Shown here piece after piece: positions 22,439-32,957 of a stretch of DNA of 64,000 bases. Every line of letters starts with the position of its first letter. Positions within the stretch are counted from its first letter, which is position 1. Both the position numbers and the translations under genes were made by a program. Below the pieces are notes generated by a model. It was given only the letters and a program-made list of their open reading frames with translations. It searched no databases and was not told where the DNA came from. Origin of the DNA: Thinopyrum elongatum. Its lineage: Eukaryota; Streptophyta; Magnoliopsida; Poales; Poaceae. Where the stretch lies: assembly GCA_011799875.1 (NCBI GenBank), contig CM022302.1:185930942-185994941 (forward strand). The letters are read 5' to 3'.

Positions 22439-22750
22439 CTTCCTCCTTTCCAGTTTATTGGGCTCATCTCATTTTCTTTGTTTTATCATATTATACAGTC
22501 TTATTTCACTTCTTTCCACCACATGTTCACATTCCAAGGTGCATTAAATTGATGCATGCAAGGATTAAAAGAAAACAACCAGTGCATGTAACCATTCCTA
22601 CTCATTTGGTGTTCATCCATGAATATATTGAAATTAATGCAGATTAAACTTAGAGTAATTTTGTAAACTACGAGATGGAGTACATTTCTCATGATCTGCC
22701 TTGGTTGGTGAGATTTCAAATTTAAGCCCTATCAACCGGAAATGAGGGAG
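22439..22750. mobile_element. Stowaway-like MITE, distinct family (312 bp)
   Basis: It is bounded by TA at 22437-22438 and 22751-22752. The left end CTTCCTCCTTTCCAGTTTAT pairs imperfectly with the inverse of the right end (CCGGAAATGAGGGAG). Five bases separate it from the MITE on its left. Confidence 0.7.
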
Positions 22751-23128
22751 TAGTTAAAATTTTTGGTCAAACTTTGACAAAAAATATATGATGTGGCATA
22801 AAAACCTGGACGAAGGTAGTAGTACAAGATATGGTGGCACACTGACTTAGGCCGAATACAAGTGCCCAAAATTATTGGAAGAGAGCAAAGTGTACATACA
22901 AAATAATTAAAATTGAATTTCTCGAAAATATTTAAAATTGGAGGATGGTGCAACCCACCTTTTCGATATTTTGACCGTGTGTGGTTCAGTTGTTGTTCAC
23001 TCGGAGGGTCGTGTACTCGTGTACCACACGTGAATGATAGTAAGTGCGATCGGGAGGCGTGAAGCGTTAATTGCGAGTTGACTCCTTCGAGCGTTAAATT
23101 TTCTTCACGTATTAGCATTGCCCTAGTA

Positions 23129-23429
23129 CTCCCTCCGTCTAGGTGTATAAGTCACCTTACGAAAACCAAATAATCCCAAAACACTTAGGCGCGGTGCATT
23201 AACTTTCATCTCGTTTCTTGTTTCTTGACATAAATAAATGAATCAACCAATAAGAGATGTGGGGCATATATGCTTTTAAAGACTTGAGACTACCAAACAC
23301 GACATGTAGTGGTCAGTTCATTGCATACAATGGTATTAATTAGCAAATAGCCATTAAGTTTTCTTGTTTTCCCTCCGCCTTGGTCACGATGCACAACCTA
23401 AGATGACTTGTACACCTAGACGGAGGTAG
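23129..23429. mobile_element. Stowaway-like MITE, copy 2 (301 bp)
   Basis: Same family and orientation as 22131-22433, with TA target duplications at 23127-23128 and 23430-23431. The two copies are about 695 bp apart. Confidence 0.9.
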
Positions 23430-24593
23430 TATTTTTCTTCACTAGTACGTTAAATAAAGAGTTCCATTTCGTGCACAATTTAAAACGATTTTTATGGAGA
23501 GAAAAAGAAAACCACTCCAACTATATACGCTGCAGCCTCAGCGCTTGTTTTCTAGGCTTTGCTCTCTTCACACTCTCTCTCTCCACTATATATATACACG
23601 CTGGAGCCTCAATGCTTGTAGTTGCTCTCTTCACACTCTCTCACCCTCTCCAGATCTAAACAAGACTGCCTTGGCCTCTCTCTCTCTCTCTCCCCTCACT
23701 GCTGGTCAAAGAGCCAGCAGGATCCCGTCCACTGGGGAAGGGAAGGAAGCTTAACGCTGTTGCCGTCGGTGAGGGAGGGAATCCACTGCCAGCGCCGCTA
23801 TTCTCTTTCACCCAGCAGCGGCGCGCGGGGGGGGGGGGGCCTCCGACCCCTTCTTCCTTGCTGTCGTACATAGTGTGGGAAGATCGGCTTTCGGCCGCCC
23901 ATCGAGCCAGACCCCGAGAACCTTAAGGTATAATTTACTTAATCCACAGGCATTGCTCTAGCTGCATGTGGATTTTTTTCGCTTCTGCACTCGAATCTAG
24001 GTGTTGGATCAAACAGGAAAGTAGTGGTGAAAGTTGTATAGCATGAATCTAGGACGTGGTTCAAAGAGGAAAGGAAGGGAGAAAGTAGTACAAACTGGCT
24101 ATCCAACACCTAGGTTGGTCAAAAAGGGAAACAATGACAAACGCAGTACACACATCTGTAAGGAACTGATCTTTCTGTGGGCGGGGGACAAGGCTGTAGA
24201 GTTTGAGCAGGACTAGATTTGTTGCCCTCACATAGGGAAAGGTGTCTAAGGAGAACAAAAATGGGACCAACACAAATATACTCCTTGGTTGTTTGTTGCA
24301 ACAGACTGAGCATCACCCCTTTATACATCGGTAGATGCACATGGTGCTGGTGCGTCCACTGTCCCATACAACTCTTTAGCTGTTGTTAATCTAATAATGC
24401 CGCTGAAAAATTGAATCAATGCCACAGTTAAAAAAAATACATGTTTAACGAATTTTATTGTTAATATAATCTCTTTGTTAATATGAATCAATGCCACTGT
24501 TTGAGAAATGCTACTGTCTTGCTTTCTTTTCCATTTAGATAAGTTATATGCTTCCTTTTATGGGCTTCTGTGTCATCCACCGTTATTGACCAG
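23430..24593. other. CT-rich leader-like region and flanks
   Basis: 23494-23760 is rich in CT dinucleotides with a TATATATA stretch at about 23588-23597 and resembles 19253-19345. A G-only run of about 14 lies near 23827-23840, a candidate assembly trouble spot. No gene is supported. Confidence 0.4.
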
Positions 24594-24661
24594 TGTGTAA
24601 ACAAGGTTATCTACTTCACCTCTGTGTACCTCTGTGTAAACAAGGTTATCTACTTCACCTC
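24594..24661 (+). repeat. Short tandem duplication (39-bp period)
   Basis: TGTGTAAACAAGGTTATCTA occurs at 24594 and again at 24633, with the intervening sequence shared. Confidence 0.85.
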
Positions 24662-24680
24662 ATTGCTATTGCGACCTTTT

Positions 24681-24731
24681 GTTGCACTGCACAAAACACT
24701 TTTGTTTTAAGAGTGTTTTGTGCAGTTCAAC
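24681..24731. repeat. Near-perfect hairpin
   Basis: Arms CTGCACAAAACACT (24687-24700) and AGTGTTTTGTGCAG (24712-24725) are perfectly complementary over 14 bp around an 11-nt loop. The outer GTTGCA/TTCAAC adds six pairs with one mismatch. The right arm also matches, inverted, the dispersed motif of 24763-26480. Confidence 0.85.
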
Positions 24732-24762
24732 TAAAATGTGACACCGACAACGTTGCTTGATT

Positions 24763-26480
24763 GCTTGATCTTAGTGGAACTGTACAAGAGGAGATTTGAC
24801 TTCCTATCCGTGTTGGCAAATTTGTTTTCGAGCTTCTTCTTGTGAGTTGTTTGAATTCTACGTCATGAGAGGTCGGTACTGGCATTCTTCCACATGATTG
24901 TGCAATGTGCTTTCATATGTTGTGCTACTTATACGGTAATGTTGCTTGATTTTAGTGAACTACATAAAAGGAGACCAGACTTCCAATCTATATGTGCACC
25001 GTAATATCCCATTGAGGTAAGATAATGATAATTTCACAATTGTTGGCCTGTATTTTGCTACTGCCATCAGAAAATTAATGTTGTTGTTTAGTTCTATACT
25101 TGTGCTCCCTAATTGACATGCCAAATCTTACATTGAAGGCAAAGCTTGTCTGTTATTGAACCAAGTGATGAAGGGGAAGAACAAGTGGAAGAAGAACAAA
25201 AATCAACTCCCGGTGCTGTAATGAAGCACTAGAACTGTGATGACACAAGTAATGATATAGTTTTGCATCTTAATTTATTGCTATGGCTGGAACGAGCAAT
25301 TGTTTTGCCACTGTGATTTGATGCCACTGTGCAAACATGGATCTTGTTTGAAGATAACATATATTTTAGTGGAACTGCACAAGAAGATATTGGAAACATT
25401 AAACTAATCGAGGAGTATATAGTAAGAATGGCAACCATAGTAGATAATGATGGATGGTTCCCGAGAAGTGCTTCATCTGTATGCTCTACACAATAAGCCT
25501 CCTGACAAAGGTTGGTACCGGCCCACGGATTTCATCCATATAATTGAGCTTTGTCATCTCTATTGGTGTTGTGCTACTATTTTGCTACTGTCATGACAAA
25601 GTGGTATTGTTTCGCATGTTAATCTAAGGCTGCTAATAAATTGAGGCACCGGTTTGCCACCGTTATAGCCACTGATAAAATGAGGTAATAATACAGTTCA
25701 AGTTGAGCTGCTGAATTTGGTATCATATCATTTCCTATGAGGATAATAAGGATGCATCTCTTTGTGACTATACATTTCATCAGTTACTCCCATTGTTAAT
25801 GTAATGCCTGTTTTAAATATTTCCTTTTCTTTTTTCGAGCAAACAGGGATGCTAGAATTTAGTTGTTCTCTTGTCTTCGCACAACAGGATCATCCCCCTC
25901 TGAAGAAGAATATGGAGTACGTGAAGTGCCTAGTTCTGATTATGCCAGGATGAAGAAGCCAAGTCTTTCTTCTTATCATAAGGGAGCAGTTGAAGGATGG
26001 TTACATTACTGCCCACAAGAACAAACTAACTTCAGCTCAGAAGGGCTCACAGATCTCCATCTTTGTTGCTGTGATGGGCAAGTACAATATCGTTTTAGGA
26101 TTCTTTCTAGTGAGTTTCATTCTTTTAAATGTGTGCTCTGCATGGATCATGTAGGTGCCTGTTTAAACTATAAATTCATAACTGTAAATTCATAATATAG
26201 TTTTCTTTATACTAATCACTCTTTTGTATTTATGCAAACAGGGATGCTCAGCTTGATTTCAATGGGAGCTGCACAAAATGTTCTGATGGTTCGTGCTCTC
26301 CATTATACTTCATCATGCATAATACATCAAATGTTCTCGAATCATTCATTTCCACCTTCAGCCACAAAATTAGCTACAAGAAAGGAGGTGCTGATATGTT
26401 CAAGGCGTTGTAACATATAAAGGCGAAATCCTACAAGCTACGTGCGAAGTTGGTTGATTTTAGTGCAACTTCACAAAAAG
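24763..26480 (+). repeat. Dispersed short motif, five copies, in an exon-like context
   Basis: A motif close to TTTTAGTGGAACTGCACAA recurs near 24763, 24943, 25362, 26251 and 26452, with a related copy at 19795. Two copies follow CAG|GGATGCT, like the start of an exon. Between them lie short open segments, such as SPSEEEYGVREVPSSDYARM (about 25890-25960). This looks like a repeatedly duplicated small exon of an unclassified, decayed gene or transposon. I do not recognise the protein. Confidence 0.45.
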
Positions 26481-26558
26481 AACAACTGGTTTATTTAGCA
26501 CGAGGTGACATATCAATGTGCAAACTGAGGGCAAACCCCGCCCATTCCACAATCATAG

Positions 26559-26721
26559 GCATTTGATATTTTGGAATGGGAAAACCTTGTCAAAGTTTGC
26601 TCATTGATGTACACAAAAAGACATGCATTTGACATTTTGGAATGGGACAACCTTGTCAAATTTTGCTCATTGATGTTAGCAAGAAGACATGCGTTTGATA
26701 TTTTGAAATGGGACACCCTTT
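26559..26721 (+). repeat. Tandem repeat, 2.5 units of 66 bp
   Basis: The unit starts GCATTTGATATTTTGGAATG at 26559, repeats at 26625 and in part at 26691. The period is a multiple of three, which is why both strands show short open frames here; no protein is implied. Confidence 0.85.
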
Positions 26722-27363
26722 GCCGTCAGCAGCATCGATCAATTTGTCTTTATTTGTGTCTTTAGTTGTGAAGTAAATATTGGCTCTGACATGTGAATCA
26801 TTGAGATGCATAATCATCGATTGTTGCGAATGTTGTCTATGAATTTCCAGGCCTGTGAGTCTGATTACAATGTACATGCACGCTAAAAAGCTGCTCAAAC
26901 TTTTTGTATGTGTGAAACTGCTGGAAATGAGTTGATCACCGTGCATCCTAAGAATAATGCTAATGCTAGTACGTATTGTTTTGCATGTTCATCTAATGCC
27001 ACTAATACAAGAATTCGAACTAATCGGACTAAATTCGTTCACACACGACCGGATTTCATATAAACATGCCGGATTTCATTACATTTCACACATTCTTCAA
27101 CTAAAAAGGGGTGCGCTGGAGGTATAATTAATTAACCTAATCTATGATCTCCGGTGCCCATTCCCCGTGTCCGGCTGAGCCCCAAGAACTAAAGCTTCTT
27201 CTCCAGCTCCGCCTCCGGAGCAACAGGAAGTAAAGCTGTCCGACTCGACGTCACCGCCAAGCAGCTAATCGGCCATCGATGTTCAACCCACCAAGCTTGG
27301 CTTCAACCGGAGGGTAGGAGCGGTGGCCTTACTTGGACCCGAGCGGTGGCGACCTATCATCTT
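26722..27363. other. Intergenic, nothing recognised
   Basis: AT-rich sequence without a supported gene, repeat or transposon end. Confidence 0.4.
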
Positions 27364-28137
27364 CTACTCTTCCTCGATTTCTGTGTGGTGCGGCCCACTG
27401 GCGGCGGGGTGGGGCCTCGACGGAGCCGGCGATGTCCTCTGCTTCGTTGCCGGCAGAGCGGCACCTCGGCGAAGCGGGGGAAATCCTCCCCCTCGTTGCT
27501 GGCAGGGTAGGGCCTCGGTGGACTGGCAATGTCCTCTGCCTCGTTGTTGGCGGGGCGGAGAAAGGCCCCACCGTAGCCGGGGAAGTCCTTCGCCTCGTTG
27601 TCGGTGGGGCGGGGCCTTGGCGGATCCGGCATTGTCCTCCGCGTCGTCGTCGGTCTCGCCAAACAGCACCTCGCCCGCTTCATTGCCCTCTTTGTAGGCA
27701 GCTGCAACCTCCACCACCCGCATGCGGTACCACCAGCGTGCGAGGCGGCTCTCGTGGGCGGAGCGGTACAACTCGAGCAGCGTCTCCTGCTTCGCTCGCT
27801 CCATGGCGATCTGCTCCTCAGCCTGCAGGTGCTCCCAGAGGACATGGTGGTTGTAGGCGGCGTCGGCCTGCGCCTCCCGGAACTGCTCGTCATGCTTCTG
27901 CCTCACCATGTCCATGTATTGGGCATGGGCCTCACCGATGGTCATGCTACAATGCACTGGCGAGGATGGCGTGGAGGAGGGGGTTGGCATCGGATCATTG
28001 ACAAACACATTCTCCATTGGGACATCATTGTCCTCCGGCTGCCTGCCGGCCAGCTAGTCGGCAGCACTGGCTGCCATCTCCTTCTTCTGGTCCGTCGTTC
28101 GCCCATCCCAAAGAGCGCTAGAGCGCGAGGAAGCCAT
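27364..28137 (-). pseudogene. Gene-like minus-strand ORF with one in-frame stop
   Basis: From ATG at 28137 the frame reads MASSRSSALWDGRTTDQKKE and after 27 codons meets TAG (28054-28056). It continues in the same frame from 28053 to 27364. The middle (IGEAHAQYMDMVRQKHDEQF, then YNHHVLWEHLQAEEQIAMER and ARWWYRMRVVEVAAAYKEGN) is a highly charged helical region. An acidic stretch (GETDDDAEDNAG) then leads into a repeat region. A TATA box lies 70-80 bp upstream. The last third is built from a ~50-bp tandem repeat, which shifts frame from unit to unit, so the true C-terminus is uncertain. I do not recognise the family; similar ORFs exist in Triticeae as far as I recall. The stop at a probable Trp or Gln codon argues for a pseudogene. 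Confidence 0.5.
27411..27653. repeat. Minisatellite, five units of about 49-52 bp
   Basis: Each unit on the plus strand has GGGGCC(T)CG..GG, then GTCCTC.GC.TCGTTG and a GGC-rich tail. Unit lengths (about 49, 50, 52, 49) are not multiples of three, so successive units are read in different frames by the overlapping minus-strand ORF. Confidence 0.8.
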
Positions 28138-28204
28138 GGTGGGAGTGGTGTGGAGAGGAGAAAGGGAACGAAGGCAGATGACTGCAGCTATGGCCGGTGC
28201 AGCA

Positions 28205-28214
28205 GTTTATATAG
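28205..28214 (-). promoter_or_regulatory. TATA box upstream of the minus-strand ORF
   Basis: CTATATAAAC on the minus strand lies about 70 bp before the ATG at 28137, followed by a CT-rich leader: a normal plant promoter arrangement. Confidence 0.55.
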
Positions 28215-28460
28215 AAATGGTGGGCGGCAATCGCGTATTATTAATGTGTGCGGCAGACGGATGAAAGGATGACACTTGTGTCATTTGAACGCGGAGCAGT
28301 CACCTGCACCGGGAAGCGGCGCGGGCGGCGCTGACCGTTTCGTGTGGAAAGCGCGCACGGGTGAGGAAGGGCGTCTGGGTGGGCCAGGGCGGTCAGACTC
28401 GTGCTTGGCAGTGGTCCGATCCAGCAGCTGGACATGTTGGCTCGCCAGAGAGCTCGCCGA

Positions 28461-28938
28461 GCTCAATGATGACAAACAGATGATGAACGAGGCTTCCGAC
28501 CAGGAGCCGGCGCCACCGCCCAAGCCGGTTCATGCCATGTTCACCAAAGAGCAGGTGAGGCCGCACTTCGACACCCTAATGGCGGAAGAGCTACCAGCGC
28601 CGCCAGAATTGGCATTCCGGCAAGCACAGGAGGACCCGTGCTACAACCTCTGTCTCCTCAATGATCACCGGCTCACGGAGGGACGAATCGCCGGCGAATA
28701 AGTGAATGACAATGTCGTCGCAGATATGTGGCCCTATTATCCTGGCTTCCTGAATGAGCAGCGGGCCCTGTATCAGACCACATCCGTAGGGCCCGCGAGG
28801 CCCTCTCCGTCGTCCTTTGAATTGTTGCGCTCGTCGTGGCGCCACCATCTCACGTTGTCTACATGGTCAACGAACATGAGGAATCAAGAGATGACTTTAC
28901 GTGGAGAGGATGACATTAGGGACCCACCAGAGCCATAG
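28461..28938 (+). pseudogene. Gene fragment, charged protein of unknown family
   Basis: An open frame reads ELNDDKQMMNEASDQEPAPP and continues with FTKEQVRPHFDTLMAEELPA to FRQAQEDPCYNLCLLNDHRL, then a TAA at 28699-28701. The next in-frame stretch (VNDNVVADMWPYYPGFLNEQ) looks like coding decay. It diverges from the minus-strand ORF across about 320 bp that contains the block shared with 20600-20740. It may be part of the same broken gene family. No domain is recognised. Confidence 0.35.
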
Positions 28939-29820
28939 CCGTACGTACGCAAGTGCCTCCTTAGTATATATATACAACTATAAAAATATTGCTTCCTCCT
29001 GGTTTCCTGACATCACAGTCCCACACCATTGTCAACCTATATAGTCAAATAAATGAGAGAATTGCACAAGGAGCAGATGACAACTGTGACCCAGCAGCTC
29101 GAGCAGTATTTGTTTTTTGAGGTGTGAGCAGAGTTTTTCTTCAGCGATGTTTTTGTTGTTGTTTATAGGAGCAGGGTATCAACTTGGCGGGCTGTGGCCC
29201 TTCTAGCCCAGGCTATTATTTTATGTCGACCAAATATCTAGCCCAGATATTAATTTTTCAAGGAGAAAATGGCTAGCCCAGCTATACTTTTTTTGCGGAA
29301 TACCCAACGCAGACCAACTTGTTATTCTCCGCCCCGCTGGGCTGCAAATCTTTCCTAGGAGGGATCATTAGGCTTGCAAAGAAAATGGGCTTTAAGAAAT
29401 AATAAATGGGATGTAATTATAAAAATTGGGCTGTCAATATAAAAAAATGCACCGAACAGGTAATTAGTTTCAAAATTATTATTTTTGGATTTAAATTTTT
29501 TTAATTTCATTACTTGTTGCGCGTGCAAAATTTTGCTGGACTTTTACCTAATACAAATTTATTTTGAAATTATATTTAATGTGACTCAAAATTTCAGGAT
29601 AAAAAATATTTTGGATCCCATCAAAATGTGGGAAATTTTGTTGAATTTTTTTTGAGCGGTTGGTTGAAATTATTAACCGTTGTCCTGGCTAGAAAATGGG
29701 TTGTAATTTTATCAAACAGTAAATGGGCTGCAGTAAATTCCATTAGAATTCAAAAATGGGGTGTACATTATAACAAGTCGCAAATGGGCTATATGTTCTC
29801 TGCCACAGATGTGATGCTCA
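28939..29820. other. AT-rich stretch leading into the CACTA-like element
   Basis: No gene. From about 29160 the repeated phrase GGGCT/TAGCCCAG and later AAATGGGCT (29385-29790) suggests subterminal or internal transposon sequence. No CACTA left terminus matching 32957 could be found here. Confidence 0.4.
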
Positions 29821-31360
29821 CTTGTGGGCCTATGAAGTTGACGCATACGCAAGGCTTTGTCAACTTATAGTCAACACATGATTCTAGCAGCAGTGGCCGT
29901 TGGATGTCCATCCAACGACTGTGCTGCTTCTTCAATCTCGGATATTCTTGCTTCAGCCGCCCAAACCACCACCGGCGGTACCTCCTGCTGCCGCCTCCCA
30001 TGGCCGGCTATGCTGCCACGCAGGCCTCACCAGCTCACCCTACTCCCATCGTCGTCCAGGCCATTCCTCTACACACCAACACCTCCTGTTATTCTCCAGC
30101 GACGGCAGCGCCACACCCAGCCGAACCAGTGAACCCTCGTACTCCCCTCCGCGTGGGCATCCACTGCTGTGTCTTTGCCGGCTCCAGTCCGTTCCCTTCC
30201 TAGGCCTCGCCATCGTCCACCGCATTGGTTCTCTAGGCGCGGCGTGGTCAACTTTGTCAACAAACGATAGCCATCGGAAGAGGCATGTAAGTGGAGTGGC
30301 TGACAGTAGGGAAACACATGGCCCGTGGCCGCACGCAAGCAAGTGCCTCCTTATTATGCGACAACAAATTATTTCTTCCCCTAACAGGTTTGACCCACCA
30401 GCTACATCTTCGCACGCAAGGAAGTGCTTCCTTTATTACGTGGAAAAAAAGTTAACCTCTCCCTGACAGCTGGGACCCACCAGCTTTATTATGATCCATT
30501 TCACAAAAATGTTGATTGTACCAAAGATGCTAAATTGTTTTCTTTTTATTCTAACTCACAAAAGGAATAAATTAAAAAAACCAGAAAACATCTTCGCACG
30601 CAAGGAAGTGCCACCTTATTACGAGCAAAAAAATGATTCCCCCTGCTAGCTGGGACCCACCAGATTTGTAGGCTAACTTGTGGGCCTACTAAGTTGACGC
30701 TTACGCAGGGCTTTGTCAACTTAGTCAAAACAATTCTAGTTGAAGTGAACGTTGGATGTTAATCCAACGGCCATGCTGCGTCTTCAACCTCTGGTTTTCT
30801 TGCTCCAACCGCCCAAACCGGCGCCCGCCGTACCGCCTGCTCCAGCCTCCCAAACTAGTGCCCGCCCTACCGCCTACTCCAGCTTCTCGTGGCCAGCTAT
30901 GCTGCCGCTCAGGCCTCACCGCCCGACCATACTACCACTGGCTAGGCCTTCCCTCTACTCACCCACACCCCCAGTTATTCTCCGGCGATGGCAGCCTTAC
31001 TCTGTAGCCGAACCAGTGAACCCTCGTACTCCCCTCCGCGTGGGTATCCACCTGCCTTGTCTTCTCTGGCTCCGCATTGTTCTCTTCCTAGGCCTCGCCG
31101 TCGTCCACCGCCTTGATGCTCTCGGTGCGGCGTGGTCAACAAGGTCAACGAATGACAACCATCGGAAGAGGACTTTAGGCGGTGAGGCTGACAGCTCGAC
31201 CCACCGGCTACATCTTCAAACACAAGGAAATGCTTCCTTATTACTCGCAAAATAAAAATGATTCCTCCCCTGACAGCTGGGACCCACCAGCTATATCTTT
31301 GCATGCAAGGAAGTGCATCCTTATCCTCTCTGACAGCTGGGACCCACCCGGTCGAAGCGT
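29820..31360 (+). repeat. Imperfect tandem duplication, period about 848 bp
   Basis: CTTGTGGGCCTA.., TTGACGC.TACGCA and GGCTTTGTCAACTTA at about 29821 recur at about 30669, and similarity continues through the GC-rich part into the CAAGGAAGTGC and CAGCTGGGACCCACCAG phrases. That last phrase occurs also near 30470, 30650 and 31275. Confidence 0.75.
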
Positions 31361-31639
31361 ACGTAGCGTTGTCTATCTGGTGCGAATGTGTACGTACATA
31401 CTGGTCGATCGGTCTCTCTGCAACGATGAACCATGGGCGAGCAAGCAGCGGCATGTGTAGTAGTAGAGCCCCCGACGTAGCAGTTTAGGCAGTCCCTTCT
31501 AAACCGTGTACATGTATGTATAGCCACATGCCACAAAATACGGCCACGTACGTACATACGAGCGGGGTCTCGAACGCCTGCTTGCGCATACGTACGCCCA
31601 GGGCTCGTGTACATGGAGAGGCAACGGATGGCAGCAATG

Positions 31640-32410
31640 GCGTCCTGTTCATCAAAAGCCAACCGACTGGGTCAGAACGGAGAAATTGCGTCGTGTTCAT
31701 CGGGAGGCAACGGAATGCCTCCTATTCATCGGGAGCCAATCGGCTCGGATGGAACAACCGAAACAAGGCCTGGCATACCGCAAAATGGAGGAAACGGCCT
31801 TCTGTTCGACCGTCTATGGTCGAAATGGGATCATGTGGACCGGGAAGGGTTTGGCGTACCGCAAAACGGAGGAAACATACTTCTGTTCGAGCGCTATGGT
31901 GGAAACGGGGTCCTGTTCATCGGAAGGGGTGTGGCGTACCGCAAAACAGAGGAAACTGACTTCTGTTGGAGCGCCTACGGTCGAAATGGGGTCCTGTTCA
32001 TTGGGACGGCATACCGCAAAACGGGATTCCACGGGCTACTGTTCATCCACCGTCTACTGCCTCGCTCCAGTCTCCATGGGCTACTGTTCATCCACTGTCG
32101 ACTTCCTCCAGCCTCCACCTGCTACTGTTCATCCACCGCGTCTTCCTCCTGCCTCCACCAGCTACTGTTCATCCAGCCTCCACCGGCTACTGTTCAACCA
32201 GCCCTCCACGGGGTCCTGTTCATCCAACCCCAACCGGCTCGGGTGTGGCGGCCTCCTTAGGGTCCTGTTCATCCAGCGGCAATGACCTACTACCATGGGG
32301 TCCTGTTCATCCAACCCCCACCGGGAATGGTTCATCCAACCCCAACCAACCAGCTAGACTCACCACATCTTGACTTGTTCAACGAAGCCCCAACAACAGT
32401 CACTGTTCAT
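31640..32410 (+). repeat. Subterminal array of CTGTTCATC motifs
   Basis: About 15-17 copies of CTGTTCATC (with close variants such as CTGTTCGAC) occur in 770 bp, the densest at 32035-32310. Such arrays near a CACTA end normally bind the element's own regulatory protein. The long overlapping ORFs (31516, 31607, 31686, 31966) are products of this repetition, not genes. Confidence 0.75.
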
Positions 32411-32439
32411 CAAGAGGCAGGTTCGATCGGCTTCAGTTA

Positions 32440-32600
32440 GTAGCAGTAGCGAAGGAATCGCTTGGGTTCAGTCAGTAGCGAAGGAATCACTCGGGTTCAG
32501 TTAACAGCCAAGGGATCGATCGCTCGGGTTCAGTAACATAGCTAGTGCAATCGCTCGGGTTCAGTAAGCGAACGCCTCACTCGGGTTCAGTTAGAGCCCA
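32440..32600 (+). repeat. Subterminal array of TCGGGTTCAGT motifs
   Basis: Five copies of CTCGGGTTCAGT (one with TTGGG) lie at about 32461, 32491, 32523, 32553 and 32580, at roughly 30-bp spacing. Confidence 0.8.
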
Positions 32601-32957
32601 ACGCCTCACTCACACATGCGCGTACCTATACGAGAGAAATGCGCAAACCTCCGTGCATCGCTCGGCCCCGACCACCCACCATAACCGGGAACTCCTCGAA
32701 ATTTTCCTCGCCCTCGCTTCTACCATGATGTTTTCCATCATGGATGGCCCAAAGAATGTCATGCAGGTGCGTCCCCGGCCCGCCCAGGATGAAAAGCCCA
32801 TTTTCTGTCATGATTTTTGGTCATAGAAGTAGGAGCCCACCACATCTATGATGATACGAGTTTTTGTCACAATTATCGTCATAGAAGTGTCATTACCATG
32901 ACAGAAAAAAAAATTCGTTCGGGCCAAAATGTCACGGATGTGTCTTTTTTTGTAGTG

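Larger units (their letters stand above)
29160..32957. mobile_element. CACTA-like DNA transposon, right end; left end not found
   Basis: The segment ends at 32957 with the inverse of CACTACAAAAAAAGACACAT, a CACTA terminus, followed by CTA at 32958-32960 as a possible 3-bp target duplication. Inside lie two 5' copies of an ~850-bp segment, arrays of short repeats near the end, and no transposase, so it is non-autonomous as seen. It is inserted in the integrase C-terminus of element E. The rest of that integrase is not seen to the left, so the left end or a larger block was deleted. The start coordinate is a guess. Confidence 0.6.

Noticed and set aside
24687..24725. Hairpin as a rho-independent terminator
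   Set aside because: This is nuclear plant DNA and there is no gene just upstream or T-run pattern to support it.
27333..28272. Plus-strand ORFs of 222 and 224 codons
   Set aside because: They are the antisense of the minus-strand pseudogene and its minisatellite; the TATA box and leader support the minus strand.
29900..30466. 188-codon ORF and its overlaps
   Set aside because: GC-rich internal transposon sequence, duplicated at 30752 with a different open frame; no domain.
31516..32373. Four overlapping ORFs with repeated LLFIH/SCSS
   Set aside because: Their periodic amino acids only reflect the CTGTTCATC array.
32440..32600. CRISPR-like spacing of the TCGGGTTCAGT repeats
   Set aside because: Repeats are 11-12 bp with variable short gaps at a CACTA end in a plant genome; no cas-like context.
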